Made by a program: the position numbers and the translations under genes. Under the pieces are notes generated by a model. That model made no database searches. It saw only the letters and a list, made by a program, of their open reading frames with translations, and had not been told where the DNA came from. This document shows positions 9,778 through 18,198 of a DNA stretch of 23,336 bases, in pieces (the first letter of the stretch is position 1; every line of letters begins with the position of its first letter). Origin of the DNA: Chara braunii (Eukaryota; Streptophyta; Charophyceae; Charales; Characeae); assembly GCA_003427395.1 (NCBI GenBank), contig BFEA01000070.1:124111-147446 (forward strand), read 5' to 3'.

Positions 9778-9941
9778 TCGCTTCGACTATCTCTATAATG
9801 TGGCAAAGGGAATTAAAAACCTGTTCCCCGCGGAAACTGGGGCGCCTAACTTGGGGGTCAATCTGGGGGCACACCTGCGGCACGCCTCTCCCACCATACT
9901 TGGAATGCCTCTGCAGACTCGGAACCTGACGCAATCCCAAA

Positions 9942-11960
9942 TTGACGGACACCAGACTGCCCCACTGGCCATGGGAGCCCGGCCCCCGCCACGAGCTCTC
10001 GTGCTCACAACAACAACACGCAGAAGATGTCACTGATAGCGGCCAGAGAGAGCCTCTCTCAAACGGGTCGACGAACACTTTTGGGGGGGCAGGAGGCACA
10101 CCGAAATACACACCGCGATACCAACAACTAATGGAAGAGCAGGAACACGCCGAGGTCGAGCTGCAAGAAGCAATCAAATTAAGAAAGGAGAAGCAAGCAA
10201 TGTTCCCCCAAATGAACGCTCATATTCACGTTGTTACGTGAGAATCAGACACAGATTTGGGCTCGGAGACGGACAGGGGAGAGTTGCAAGAGGACACTCC
10301 CCGGGAAGCAACTCTCACACAAGAACAACATTTGCTCTTCCACCATTTCGTGGTGCAACAAATGCAGCACACACAACTCCAATACTGTGTGCCGGACAAA
10401 AATGTTGTCCCCACTGTCAGGGTCGCCATAGGCCTCAGAACTGCCATTTCGTCAAAATTGACATCTTTTATTTTTTGAACAAAATTGAAACCGAGTTTTT
10501 TGGCCGAAAACTCGTCAAAATTTATTGCTCCTGAGGGTCCGTCGTTTGTAAAACGCTGGACCCCCTGGTTGTACATGGACCTAGCGTGAGATCAGGTACC
10601 TCCAGGCAGTCCTACCTGGAGGTGTCTGGTCTCAAGCTAGGTCCATGTACAGCCAGGGGGTCCAGCGTTTGTAAAACGCTGGACCCTCAGGAACAACAAA
10701 TTTTGACGAGTTTTCGGCAAAAAAACTCGGTTTCAATTTCGTTCAAAAAATAAAAGATGTCCATTTTTACGAAATGGTCGTTTCAGGGGAGGGGTCGAAT
10801 GACTAGGGATTTAAGCTCCAACACCTCTGTCTACTCCAACCCAACATCCAGGCGCAGAGCACGACACTCGGACTGATTGACTCGCAGGACAACCAACAAC
10901 TAACACAAGAAAAACAATTCTGGCAGGCACAGACGCAGAATTGCCACACTGTGACGTACGAAAGGCTGGCATACCAACGAAACTAACCCTCGCAAGCCTG
11001 GGGCACCTCTGCATCCATCCACACAACCACTCCATCTTACAAGGCCAGGGTGGAACGATTTCGTCCGCCGATGCTTTGGCGCCCGACCTTCAAGGTGGAG
11101 TCCACCCGGAGTTGGACCGCGAGATGTCTTCAGTGCAGTCATACCATAGTTCAAAATCTCCTTACCCTCCACAAGGCATACACCCAGACACAGATCAAGA
11201 AATGGAGCCATCACCTCAGGGGGCCCTGCTGAATGCCCAAGCAATCGGTCCCCAATCCACCCACCAGGTAGACAATGTAGTTGGTGTCTATCCGACCATG
11301 GACCATGTAATGAAAACAGCCCCCCAACAGAAAACATTGATATGGGACAAGAAGGTGCGCGCCCATCTAAAGGTGTTGACATACTGGATTTTACAGAAAG
11401 CACTGGCCCCTGGGGGACAATCCCTGTGCGAGATTGTCTCTCCGCTGCAATGGGAAAAGATCCGAAGGATAGTATTGGTCAAACATGATGTCAAGCAAGC
11501 GGTCAATCGGTTTAGTACAAAGGAGGATGTTGACTGGGGGATTGTGGCAAATACCTTCATAGTCACTGTCACTTTATTACTGGTGGAGCTCAACAAAGCT
11601 GCAACAGAGCACACAGACGACATTGCCACCACTCACAGAGCAGGATAGCAATTGCAGCAACAACGGCAAAGAGGGTTGAGCACAGTGGAAAGGATGTTTG
11701 GGGGGGAACAAGAAGGGGGGTGGAGTTGTCTCGAGAAAGCGAGGGTTAATCCCCTCCCACAGACAAGACAAGGGCAGTTGCTGCTCTCCCAGTCCCCCAT
11801 CCTTCAGAAGATACCAGCCAGCCTGCTCATCCCTACTGCACTTAATGGACAATCAAGGCCGGCCTCAGCGGTTGCCCACGTCATAGACCTTCTAACAAAT
11901 GGCGAGACAAGCAACGAAAAGCAGGAGGAGCAGTATGAAGACGGAACAAAGGAGGAATAA
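9942..11960 (+). pseudogene. Putative LINE ORF1 (gag-like), split by foldback
   Basis: The Gln/Glu-rich reading frame YQQLMEEQEHAEVELQEAIK leads, across a TGA at 10239, to LFHHFVVQQMQHTQLQYCV, and is then cut by the foldback at 10444-10777. Because 334 is one more than a multiple of three, the frame continues as SQDNQQLTQEKQFWQAQTQ after it, though with a TAG near 10801. A shift near 10,970 leads to a 235-codon stretch (10941-11648), a TAG at 11646-11648, then 11652-11960 in the same frame. No zinc knuckle or RRM is visible. The ORF1 call rests on position upstream of ORF2, Gln-rich composition and the matching frame. Confidence 0.5.
10444..10777. mobile_element. 334-bp foldback element
   Basis: Two 163-nt arms (10444-10606 and 10615-10777), near-perfect reverse complements around an 8-nt loop. 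Ends read CCATTTCGTC and ACGAAATGG. Each arm carries a 27-nt self-complementary unit (10536-10562 and 10659-10685). The right one is perfect: GGTCCAGCGTTT, GTA, AAACGCTGGACC. It interrupts the putative ORF1. No convincing target duplication was found. Weaker complementarity may extend about 15 bases further out. It could be a MITE-type foldback, and the transcript would form a very long hairpin. Confidence 0.85.
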
Positions 11961-12102
11961 GAAGACATTGTCACACAGAACCAATGTACGCGGACGACTA
12001 TGACGACACATATCATTTAAGGGGAAAGAGCGTGGGCATACACCCACCTGCCTCTACTACAAAAGTAAGAAATTGAGAGCACATAAAAATACAAATCCCA
12101 CA

Positions 12103-12300
12103 ATGAATAGGCACCCATATATGGACGGTATGATAAGCCAACCGCCACCGCCACAGCCCCCCCCATAGCCCCCCCTTGATCCATGCGTCCCACCACCGGT
12201 GAGACGCCCATAGGATTGGGCGCGAAAGATCGCACTTGCAGACCTGGATATCAGAGCCCTTAATCTCAATGGTCGGGCACAGGCTTTGCCAGAAAAAAGG
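12103..12300 (+). pseudogene. LINE copy B ORF2 start: proline-rich leader and first endonuclease block
   Basis: One frame starting at ATG 12103 reads MNRHPYMDGMISQPPPPQPP, two TAG stops in a proline-rich stretch, then LADLDIRALNLNGRAQALPE. The last part resembles the first strand and catalytic Asn block of APE-type endonucleases (W/LNxNGL). No QE motif follows: the frame ends at TGA in a T-rich stretch near 12,310. Confidence 0.5.
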
Positions 12301-12339
12301 AAAACCATTTGAAAAATTCTTTTCTTTTTTTCTGACATC

Positions 12340-13420
12340 GGTCTTAGGAAATGTCATCGGGCGGCGTCCCCGAGGACAGGTGGAACAAAGGGCACAAATT
12401 TCCTTTTGAGCCATTAAGAATCTTTCCTATTGTCCAAAAAGTGGCAAAAACCATAGGTTGGTGGCTACATCATCAAGGGGTAGACCCCCGGAAAACCCGC
12501 GGATCAATTGGCTCCCCCCAGATGATCCTCTTAGAATCTGGGGGCGTTAGTCACAGCCAAAGGTAAGCCCGCCACTAACGACGAATGGCTGGCAGGGTCG
12601 GCGCAGGCCAAACTCACGGGGTGGAACAACAACCTACATCAATCTTCGGGCGGGCCCTTGTCATAAACAACTTAGTACTAGCCACACTTTGGTACAAAGC
12701 CATATTATGGCCTATGAGTAATGGAGGGCTTAAGACACTGAAAAAACAGCTGGCGACCTTCCTCTGGAGAGGGGATACTAACAATTCCCATGCCATTAGT
12801 CGAGTTGCTTGGGAGTCCGTGATTCAGCCCAAGGCTGGTGGGGCGTTGGGAATTGTGGACCCCTCCACACAATTCCAGGCCCTTAGTTTTCGTTGGCTCC
12901 AACACCTCATTTTTCCTTCTACCTCTCCCTGGGTCCCCCTAGCTTTGACACAAATCGCGGACCTAGCCCCAGAGGCCCCGCTCGAGACTGACCCCTTGGT
13001 GTGGCTTGAGGATAGGTATTGGAGGCTACCAAGGAAGTACAGGAACGGGGACCCCACAGACGAGCAGTGGCTGCGACTCCTATGAACATGGAGGAAACTG
13101 CCCCCCCCTGATCGTACGGAACCAGAAAGGTGGGAGGAAATAGTCAGACAACCCCTATTTGGTAATAGAATGATTACAGACTCCACCGGCCGCATGGGGT
13201 GTAGTTCGGAACCCCCATGGAAGGGCTGGGTGAAACACGGGGCCCGGAGGGTGGGTGACCTTTGGGACACGGACGCGGGAGAGTGGAAGAGCGCTGAGAG
13301 GATGCGAAGATGGTTACGGTATTGCAACTGCACATAATCTGCACTAGATGAGCTCATTGAAAGCTTCCCCCAAAACTGGTTTTTCATCCTTCGGAAGGGG
13401 CCTCGTTTAGAAGAAGGAGA
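12340..13420 (+). pseudogene. LINE copy B post-RT region
   Basis: IGWWLHHQGVDP (about 12,455) aligns with EGWWMSPQGIHP, which in copy A lies just after the FVDD box. After a frameshift, GRALVINNLVLATLWYKAIL...FLWRGDTNN...VAWESVIQPKAGGALGI (12,646-12,860) aligns with the post-RT block of copy A. A stop at 13083 is followed in the same frame by ERWEEIVRQPLFGNR and WKGWVKHGARRVGDLWDTD, which match copy A. It belongs to the same LINE family as copy A and is a decayed copy. Confidence 0.75.
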
Positions 13421-13473
13421 CTAGGTTGGGCTACCGGGCCATGAAAAACAAGTGCACCTAGTAGAACAAACAC

Positions 13474-14338
13474 ATGCTGATCGAAGGATTCTCCATCCAA
13501 GAGAATGGCCGACTTCGAGGGAGCCGACAACCCTTTTTCTGGAAGGAGGAAAAGGAAGTATATCGAGTCAGAGTGATTGACGAGGGAAGAGGTTGGAGGG
13601 TCTACCGGCTAATGACCCCGATCGAGGAACTTCCCCTCGATCCTCAGGAGTGGCGTTGGTCCCAGAAAAGCCCAAGAAGGGCGGGGAAGGCGAAGACGAC
13701 ATCGCTAACCAGCCTAAAGACCAAGTCAGTATACTGGATGCTTAGACCCAAACATAGTTTGCGTGACGTTGTAGAAGATACACGGTATCGTCACCTCAAC
13801 ACTAGCCGTGATCTGCTGAAGCCCATGAAGTGGTTTGGTGAATATGGGAAGAGGCCGGCAAAAATCTCTGCCCTGCAGTGGCAAATCACGCACCGGTGCC
13901 TACCGACCAACGACTGGCTTAGATCACATAGAGCAACAGGGGCGGGCACTGCCATGGTGCACAGGGATTGTCCCCCAGGTACAATACGAGATTACAGCCC
14001 AGTGGCGGGCGACTAAGGCAAAGCTGAACCAAGTACATACCAGGGGCGATATCAATAGGATCATCTCCCAGTTCGGTGAAGACTGGTTGGGAGGGAAGAG
14101 GGAGGGATGGGTGGCAAAGGTGAGCTGGGCAAGGGATGGTCAACCCGGACACCAACAGGAACATCGGCAGGATGAGGACGGGAGGCAACAGACAGTGGTT
14201 GAAAGGGATTATCAACTTCATTTTCATGAGTGGACAAAAGTTGACCCTAGGGACCCATTACGACCTGCCCTGGAATTTTCAGACCCCTTCCCCCTCCACC
14301 TGTGGTCCCTGGAAGAAATCCCACTCGACTTCACCTAA
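13474..14338 (+). pseudogene. LINE copy B C-terminal region with zf-RVT-like segment
   Basis: YRVRVIDEGRGWRVYRL and LPLDPQEWRWSQ match copy A. The following ISALQWQITHRCLPTNDWLR resembles the zf-RVT module after RT in plant LINEs (W...HG.LPT...L...). A frameshift near 13,970 transfers the text to WRATKAKLNQVHTRGDINR and ends at TAA 14336-14338 after LEEIPLDFT. Only copy B preserves this end of the protein. Confidence 0.65.
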
Positions 14339-14340
14339 AT

Positions 14341-14802
14341 AAGGCCCGTCTGCCCGGCGCTATTTGCAGTAAAGACGAGCGTCTCTCAGAATTCCTGCAA
14401 AAACGACATAAACGACAATTGAAGCCTCACGGAGAATGGAAGGTCCAGCAGTGCAGATATGAGGAAACACAGCGGGGTCAGGCGAGGAACGGAAGGAGGC
14501 TCCCACTGGTGCCCCCCACTGGCTCCTTTCCTTTTTCTCTTGAGCCAACAGGACCAACTCTCAAGGATGAGGAGCCTGCTTCTCACCGGGGCCTCACCAA
14601 AAGGACAGTTGGGACTGGGGCGGGTTGGGGGAGGGAGGAGCCAGTATGTAGCAGCACGTTTCCAGCGCCGGCTTCATGGTGCAGAGGTTCACCCCCCTTC
14701 CAATAAGCCTGCTCAGTCAATCCCCTGGATCCCAGAGCAATCAATGCTGGCAGGAACTTCCCATTGTTTTTCTGATGTATTCCAAATTCAGTTTGTACAT
14801 GG
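14341..14802. other. Possible LINE 3' UTR; otherwise unassigned
   Basis: No domain-bearing frame. A weak variant of the GTTTCCAG...CCAATA motif (described at 14803) lies at about 14,660-14,715. The segment lies between the end of LINE B ORF2 and the tail/poly(A) at 14908-15008, so it could be untranslated LINE sequence, but I cannot show this. Confidence 0.3.
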
Positions 14803-14854
14803 GACGCTGGACCCGTTTCCCAGGAGGTGATGCTCCCCACCAATAGATGGAGCC
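14803..14854 (+). repeat. Dispersed GACGCTGGAC...CACCAATAGATGGAGCC motif, copy 1
   Basis: A block of about 52 bases containing GACGCTGGACC, GTTTCC, a GGTGATGCTCC-type word and CCACCAATAGATGGAGCC. Related blocks lie at 18372-18423 (plus) and 21990-22045 (minus), with a partial one at 21056-21071. It looks like an internal piece of a SINE or LINE family. Confidence 0.6.
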
Positions 14855-14907
14855 TCTCCCCAAGTGCTAGTGGTGTCTGGTCGTACCAGCACCTCTAACA
14901 CCGGACG

Positions 14908-14982
14908 TAGAAATGGAGTGGGAGTGCGCCAGGAGATATATATCGAGAGGAGTGGTGGGATGGGAGTCTCGTGGACGTGTTT

Positions 14983-15008
<26 letters not shown>
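14908..15008 (+). repeat. Retroposon 3' tail with 26-A tract, copy 1
   Basis: TAGAAATGGAGTGGGAGTGC through GGGATGGGAGTCTCGTG (14908-14973), then GACGTGTTT and a 26-A run (14983-15008). The tail recurs at 23255-23336 with only a few differences and also ends in A. This defines the 3' end of a retroposon family. Here it lies about 570 bases beyond LINE B ORF2. Confidence 0.75.
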
Positions 15009-15013
<5 letters not shown>

Positions 15014-15014
15014 T

Positions 15015-15052
15015 TGCCCGAGGATTTCAATAGGAGTGTCTAACGACGCCCT
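15015..15052 (-). repeat. Isolated terminus of the GGCGTC...TTAGACACTCC element family
   Basis: Read on minus: GGGCGTCGTTAGACACTCC, then ATTGAAATCCTCGGG. It matches both ends of the element at 18451-18914. The other end is not seen. The poly(A) at 14983-15008 abuts its interior, as if a retroposon had inserted into it. Confidence 0.5.
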
Positions 15053-15284
15053 TTGTTCGCACTCCTTACTTTTCGTTACTTTCCCTTCGTCTTCCTTTCC
15101 GTCGATTACTCCCCATCTCGTCTCTATGTTTATCCCTTCCCCCTTTACTCTGCCTCTTTCGCACAGCGTACAAGTGGGGCGTTATGGCGCACCGGGATGC
15201 GGGCAGCTCGCACTCAACTTCGTCAACGTGGCGAGCCTTGTACTTGAGAGGCACAGTAAAGGGGGAATTAAAAGAAGAACGATA

Positions 15285-15442
15285 AAAATGAACCAATTGT
15301 TTCAGTGTGCTCTTCAACAATTTCCATTGCACTGCTGGAGTACCTGGGGAGCTGGATGTAGGGGAAAATGAACCAATGGTTTCAGTGTGCTCTTCAACAA
15401 TTTCCATTGCACAGCTGGACTACCTGGGGAGCTGGATGTAGG
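15285..15442. repeat. Tandem duplication, 80-bp period
   Basis: AAAATGAACCAATTGTTTCA at 15285 recurs as AAAATGAACCAATGGTTTCA at 15365, exactly 80 bases on. Both units run through CTCTTCAACAATTTCC to ACCTGGGGAGCTGGATGTAG with only a handful of changes. The sequence beyond is a C-rich and A-rich run (15450-15510). Confidence 0.85.
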
Positions 15443-15585
15443 AATAATCCCCACCCCCACCCCCCACCTAAAAAAAAGGAATAATGTCCCCCCCCAAAAA
15501 AAAACAAATAATGTAAGGGATGATCGTGTCATTCATTGTCTGCCATTCTTCTGTTCTTCCCAATCAGTGTCTGGTCCATCCTGAA

Positions 15586-15598
15586 TTCACGAAGTTTA

Positions 15599-15643
<45 letters not shown>

Positions 15644-15654
15644 CACAAAGTTTA
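15586..15654 (+). mobile_element. Tail-only retroposon: A tract with 13-bp target duplication
   Basis: TTCACGAAGTTTA (15586-15598) and TTCACAAAGTTTA (15642-15654) flank C, 41 A (15600-15640) and G. This pattern is expected when target-primed reverse transcription copies only the poly(A) tail. The 12-of-13 match makes chance or microsatellite growth alone less likely. Confidence 0.7.
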
Positions 15655-15691
15655 ACCCTTTTCAATGGTCCTATCCAGATCCCTTCGCTTG

Positions 15692-15708
15692 TTTTTTTTT
15701 TTTTTTTT
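15692..15708. repeat. T17 homopolymer
   Basis: A 17-T run, perhaps the tail of a minus-oriented insertion. No target duplication was identified. Confidence 0.6.
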
Positions 15709-15780
15709 CCTGAAAGGAAACCATAAGATTGTAGGTTTATCCGCATCGCATTGACATTATCCACCATTGCTGCACCTCAG

Positions 15781-15876
15781 GGGCCCAGTCCCGCTTACCC
15801 GAAATCTCAACTTCTGACCGTAGATTCGGAAGATCAACGGCCCGAAATGAAGAATCAGCGTAAGTGGGACTTGGCC
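15781..15876. mobile_element. MITE with GGCCMAGTCCCRCTTAC ends, copy A
   Basis: Left end GGGCCCAGTCCCGCTTACCC. Right end, as reverse complement, GGCCAAGTCCCACTTACGC. The interior (GACCGTAGATTCGGAAGATC) matches that of the copy at 21845-21945. No coding capacity. Followed by a T-rich tract at 15885-15911. Confidence 0.7.
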
Positions 15877-16208
15877 ACCGGTTCTTTTTTTTTTGTTTTT
15901 TTTTTTTTTTTCAAGTCAAGTCCAGAACGGACCTACTAGGGGGGGAAATTCGAGCAGCCTCCCCCCCCAAAGTAAGCCTATTGCTGACCGCTCCATCACC
16001 TCAATTTCAGATTTGGCATCTGATTCACCAAACCTGGCATCCGGGAGACTTCCTCCCCCCCAAAGAAAAAGAGAAGCTTCTGTGTCCTATGGAAGTAAAG
16101 AGATTCAATTTGCAGTGACGTGTTGAAGCTCGAGTGTGTGAAATGACTTTGAAATTCAAATTTCAAATGACACATGACATGGCAGTTAAAGACACGATTT
16201 GGTTACAG

Positions 16209-16311
16209 AATGCTTACGGTAGGACCTACTGGATACAGTAGGTTTTTTTTTTTTTTTTTTTTTTCAAAGAGTCGTCCAAGAATACTTAACGGTATGGCCT
16301 ACTGGATAGAG

Positions 16312-16347
<36 letters not shown>
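16209..16347. repeat. Tandem duplication with two long T tracts
   Basis: AATGCTTACGGTAGGACC...CTACTGGATACAGTAGG (16209-16242) with 22 T, then AATACTTAACGGTATGGCC...CTACTGGATAGAGAAGG (16281-16315) with 32 T. Each T run is followed within 10-15 bases by TCGTCCAA. Duplication of a unit that already carried a T tract is the simplest reading. Confidence 0.7.
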
Positions 16348-16418
16348 CCGTCTAATCGTCCAAAACGGTAACAGGGAGTCCTAAGTTCTCACGTGTCACT
16401 GAGTAATCCCATTCCCCC

Positions 16419-17771
16419 TTGCCCCCCCTTCCGTACATACACCCACACAAATTAAAAAGAAGGAAAAGGGAAAAAGAGTACCCCTCTTTTGATGGCAATC
16501 AATGCTGCCCTGCGATTATATCGTCTCACAAAATCCTCTTTCAAGGGCAAGCAATGCTGCCCCGCCATTATTATCTTAGGCTGGGACCCCACAGGAATGC
16601 GGAAAGGAATAAAGTTCGCCGCTTAAGTGTTTCGAGTACCCCACACCTCGCGGAAAAGGTTCTGGAAAAGCCGAAATGTCTTCCAGAGACTGTTTTCCGG
16701 GACCCCACAGCTCGTATTTTGTGGCCTGGAAGATGGTGTGTCGACATTTTCACATATCTGCGGTCTGGAAAAGGGTGTCAGAATTTGTTTGGAGGAAATT
16801 CCAACGCGAAATTGTGCCCGAAGCAGAGGATGGCTGTGGGTGCCATCTTCAACTTTTCCAAGGTCAGGTCCCATTGTCAGACCATCGAGTGTCCGCCGAT
16901 GCATCGTCCGCCCTGTGTCACCCACACAACCCGTGCCACAGCTGGTTCCTCAGGTCCAGCCACGGCCTCCTGGACACCCCAGCACTTCCCAGTTTCGGCC
17001 ACTACCCACCGACCTTTCCTCTTACGGAAAAAAAAAACAAACGCTTTTGCGGCAAAACGTACTCTGCGATGGGGTCCTCGAAAAAAAAGTACTTCCCAAC
17101 TTTCCAAAATGACTTGGGCTTGGACCCCACAGGTTTCCGCCTGGAAAAGCAGTTTTCCCTTGGAAAACGGGCAAACGATTTCGGAAACCTTGGAAATGCT
17201 TTTTCCAGGAACCCATCGCAGAGGACAAAATGCGCTTGGAAGACCCTTTGGAAATCAGTTGAGCCAATCGCTGCCCTTTTCCGTTGGCACTCGTTTATTT
17301 TGTTCTTTTTTCCAATTTTTTTTTGTTTTTTTCTTTGTGGCAGTCTTCATCTCTATTGGCTGCTGCCTTTTCCGAGACGTTTCCAGGAACGACATGCCCT
17401 CCCCCCTACCCTCAACAGTCTGCACAAAATTGCAGCGACTTTTCCTCCCGCGGTGGTTTCCAGGTCGGAAACCGAGTGAAAACACGACAGGGGGCGTTTC
17501 CGAGGCCGCGTTTCCGGGTGTGTGGGGTTCCGGAAGCAGGCTTTTGGAAAACGAAAACGGCCTTCCACGGACTTTGCGCAAGCCTGTGGGGTACCGGAAA
17601 ACTTTCCGCGGCAAAGTTTTTCCAAGGCGGAAACCTGTGGGGTCCAAGCCTTGTCCTCTTTTCATGGCCAAAGGTCTTTTCCATCCGCACTGCACTGGGG
17701 TCCCAGCCTTATCAACATCAGGGGGGTGCTCCTACCACCCCCCAGGTAGTTGGCCGGCAACAGATGTTTGA
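16419..17771 (+). other. 450-codon open frame, probably not a gene
   Basis: This is the longest open frame in the window. It covers the GGAAA-rich inverted-repeat block almost exactly, and long frames are also open in the other plus frames and on minus over the same bases. Reads such as FPGRKPSENTTGGVSEA have no family resemblance, signal peptide or domain. A stop-poor repeated composition explains the frame. It could appear as a predicted hypothetical protein in automatic annotation. Confidence 0.25.
16579..17650. mobile_element. 1.07-kb GGAAA-rich element with inverted ends
   Basis: The left end GGCTGGGACCCCACAGG at 16579 is mirrored by CCTGTGGGGTCCAAGCC ending at 17650. Similarity of the arms continues about 90 bases inward (AAAGTTYGCCGC, GTACCCCACA). 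The same end also occurs inside, in direct orientation, at 17117 (GGCTTGGACCCCACAGG), and GGGGTCCCAGCC occurs at 17697. The interior is dense in TTTTCC/GGAAAA words. Probably a non-autonomous DNA element or nested ends of one. No target duplication was seen. Confidence 0.55.
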
Positions 17772-17790
17772 AAGACTCTGAGAAAAAAAC
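17721..17790 (+). repeat. Retroposon 3' end with hairpin, copy 1
   Basis: Hairpin GGGGGGTG-CTCCTAC-CACCCCCC (17721-17743), then CAGGTAGTTGGCC and an interrupted A run AAAAAAACAAA. Three other places (19121, 21095 and, on minus, 19822-19862) carry related text. An inverted-repeat element follows directly at 17794. Confidence 0.5.
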
Positions 17791-17793
17791 AAA

Positions 17794-17984
17794 GGGTAAC
17801 TTCAGTATGGTCACAAACACAGTTTGAAATTACAGTTCAGGCATTCCCGCGAACATAACACACTTTTACGTAACCCTACCTGACCGGAAGCTAGATTGTA
17901 TACATTGCCCAAAGCGCAATTTGGAACTGTTTTTTTTTTGCCCAAAGTGTAATTTCAAACTCTTTTTGTGACCGCCGTGTACCC
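17794..17984. mobile_element. Inverted-repeat element (GTCACAAA arms), copy A
   Basis: 191 bp. The left end is GGGTAACTTCAGTATG then GTCACAAACACAGTTTGAAA; the right end, as reverse complement, has GTCACAAAAAGAGTTTGAAA. The middle has GACCGGAAGCTAGATTGTAT. It is homologous in reverse orientation to 20650-20845, outer flanks GGGGTAACTTCAG and CGCCGTNTNCCC included. No ORF. MITE-like. Confidence 0.75.
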
Positions 17985-18034
17985 TGGCCCCCCCCCAAAA
18001 AAAAGAAAGGAGTGGACAGGCCAGACACAGGCTA

Positions 18035-18139
18035 CCTTCTTCCCCCGAATACAACGTACGGTCATTATAGCTGTATCTAGACTGAAAGATGGCTCAAATA
18101 CAGCTATAATGACCGTACGTTGTATTGGGGGGAAGAAGG
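18035..18139. mobile_element. 105-bp MITE with TA target duplication, copy 1
   Basis: Terminal repeats of about 44 bases begin CCTTCTTCCCCCGAATACAA and are nearly perfect, with a 17-20-base loop. They are bounded by TA at 18033-18034 and 18140-18141. TA duplications suggest the Tc1/mariner/pogo group. The arm text (ATACAACG...CATTATAGC) has an alternating ATAACG/TTATAGC style. Confidence 0.85.
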
Positions 18140-18198
18140 TAGCTACAACTGTAGGAAGCAGATAGCCAAGGAGCTGAGAGGTCTGACTCCAGAAACTA

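Larger units (their letters stand above)
9942..14340 (+). mobile_element. LINE copy B, internally deleted, head to head with copy A
   Basis: Plus-strand relative of copy A. It has a putative ORF1 (9942-11960), an ORF2 start with a proline-rich leader and the first endonuclease block (12103-12300), then post-RT and C-terminal ORF2 (about 12440-14340). Endonuclease blocks after the first, and the RT palm with FVDD, are missing, so this is a non-autonomous deletion derivative. A downstream tail and 26-A tract (14908-15008) may be its 3' end. A 334-bp foldback sits inside ORF1. Confidence 0.7.

Noticed and set aside
9602-10177. 191-codon minus-strand frame beginning in a Ser/Cys-rich stretch
   Set aside because: Opposite to the Gln-rich ORF1 frame and partly overlapping the endonuclease in another frame. 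The Cys/Ser richness is the antisense of CAG/CAA/GAG codons.
6209-14340. Single twin-primed LINE with an inverted 5' part
   Set aside because: Both orientations contain the same post-RT and C-terminal text, so they are two copies rather than two parts of one.
16419-17771. 450-codon plus-strand open frame as a gene
   Set aside because: Long frames are open simultaneously in other frames and on the other strand, the sequence is an inverted-repeat block rich in TTTTCC/GGAAAA, and the peptide has no recognisable domain.
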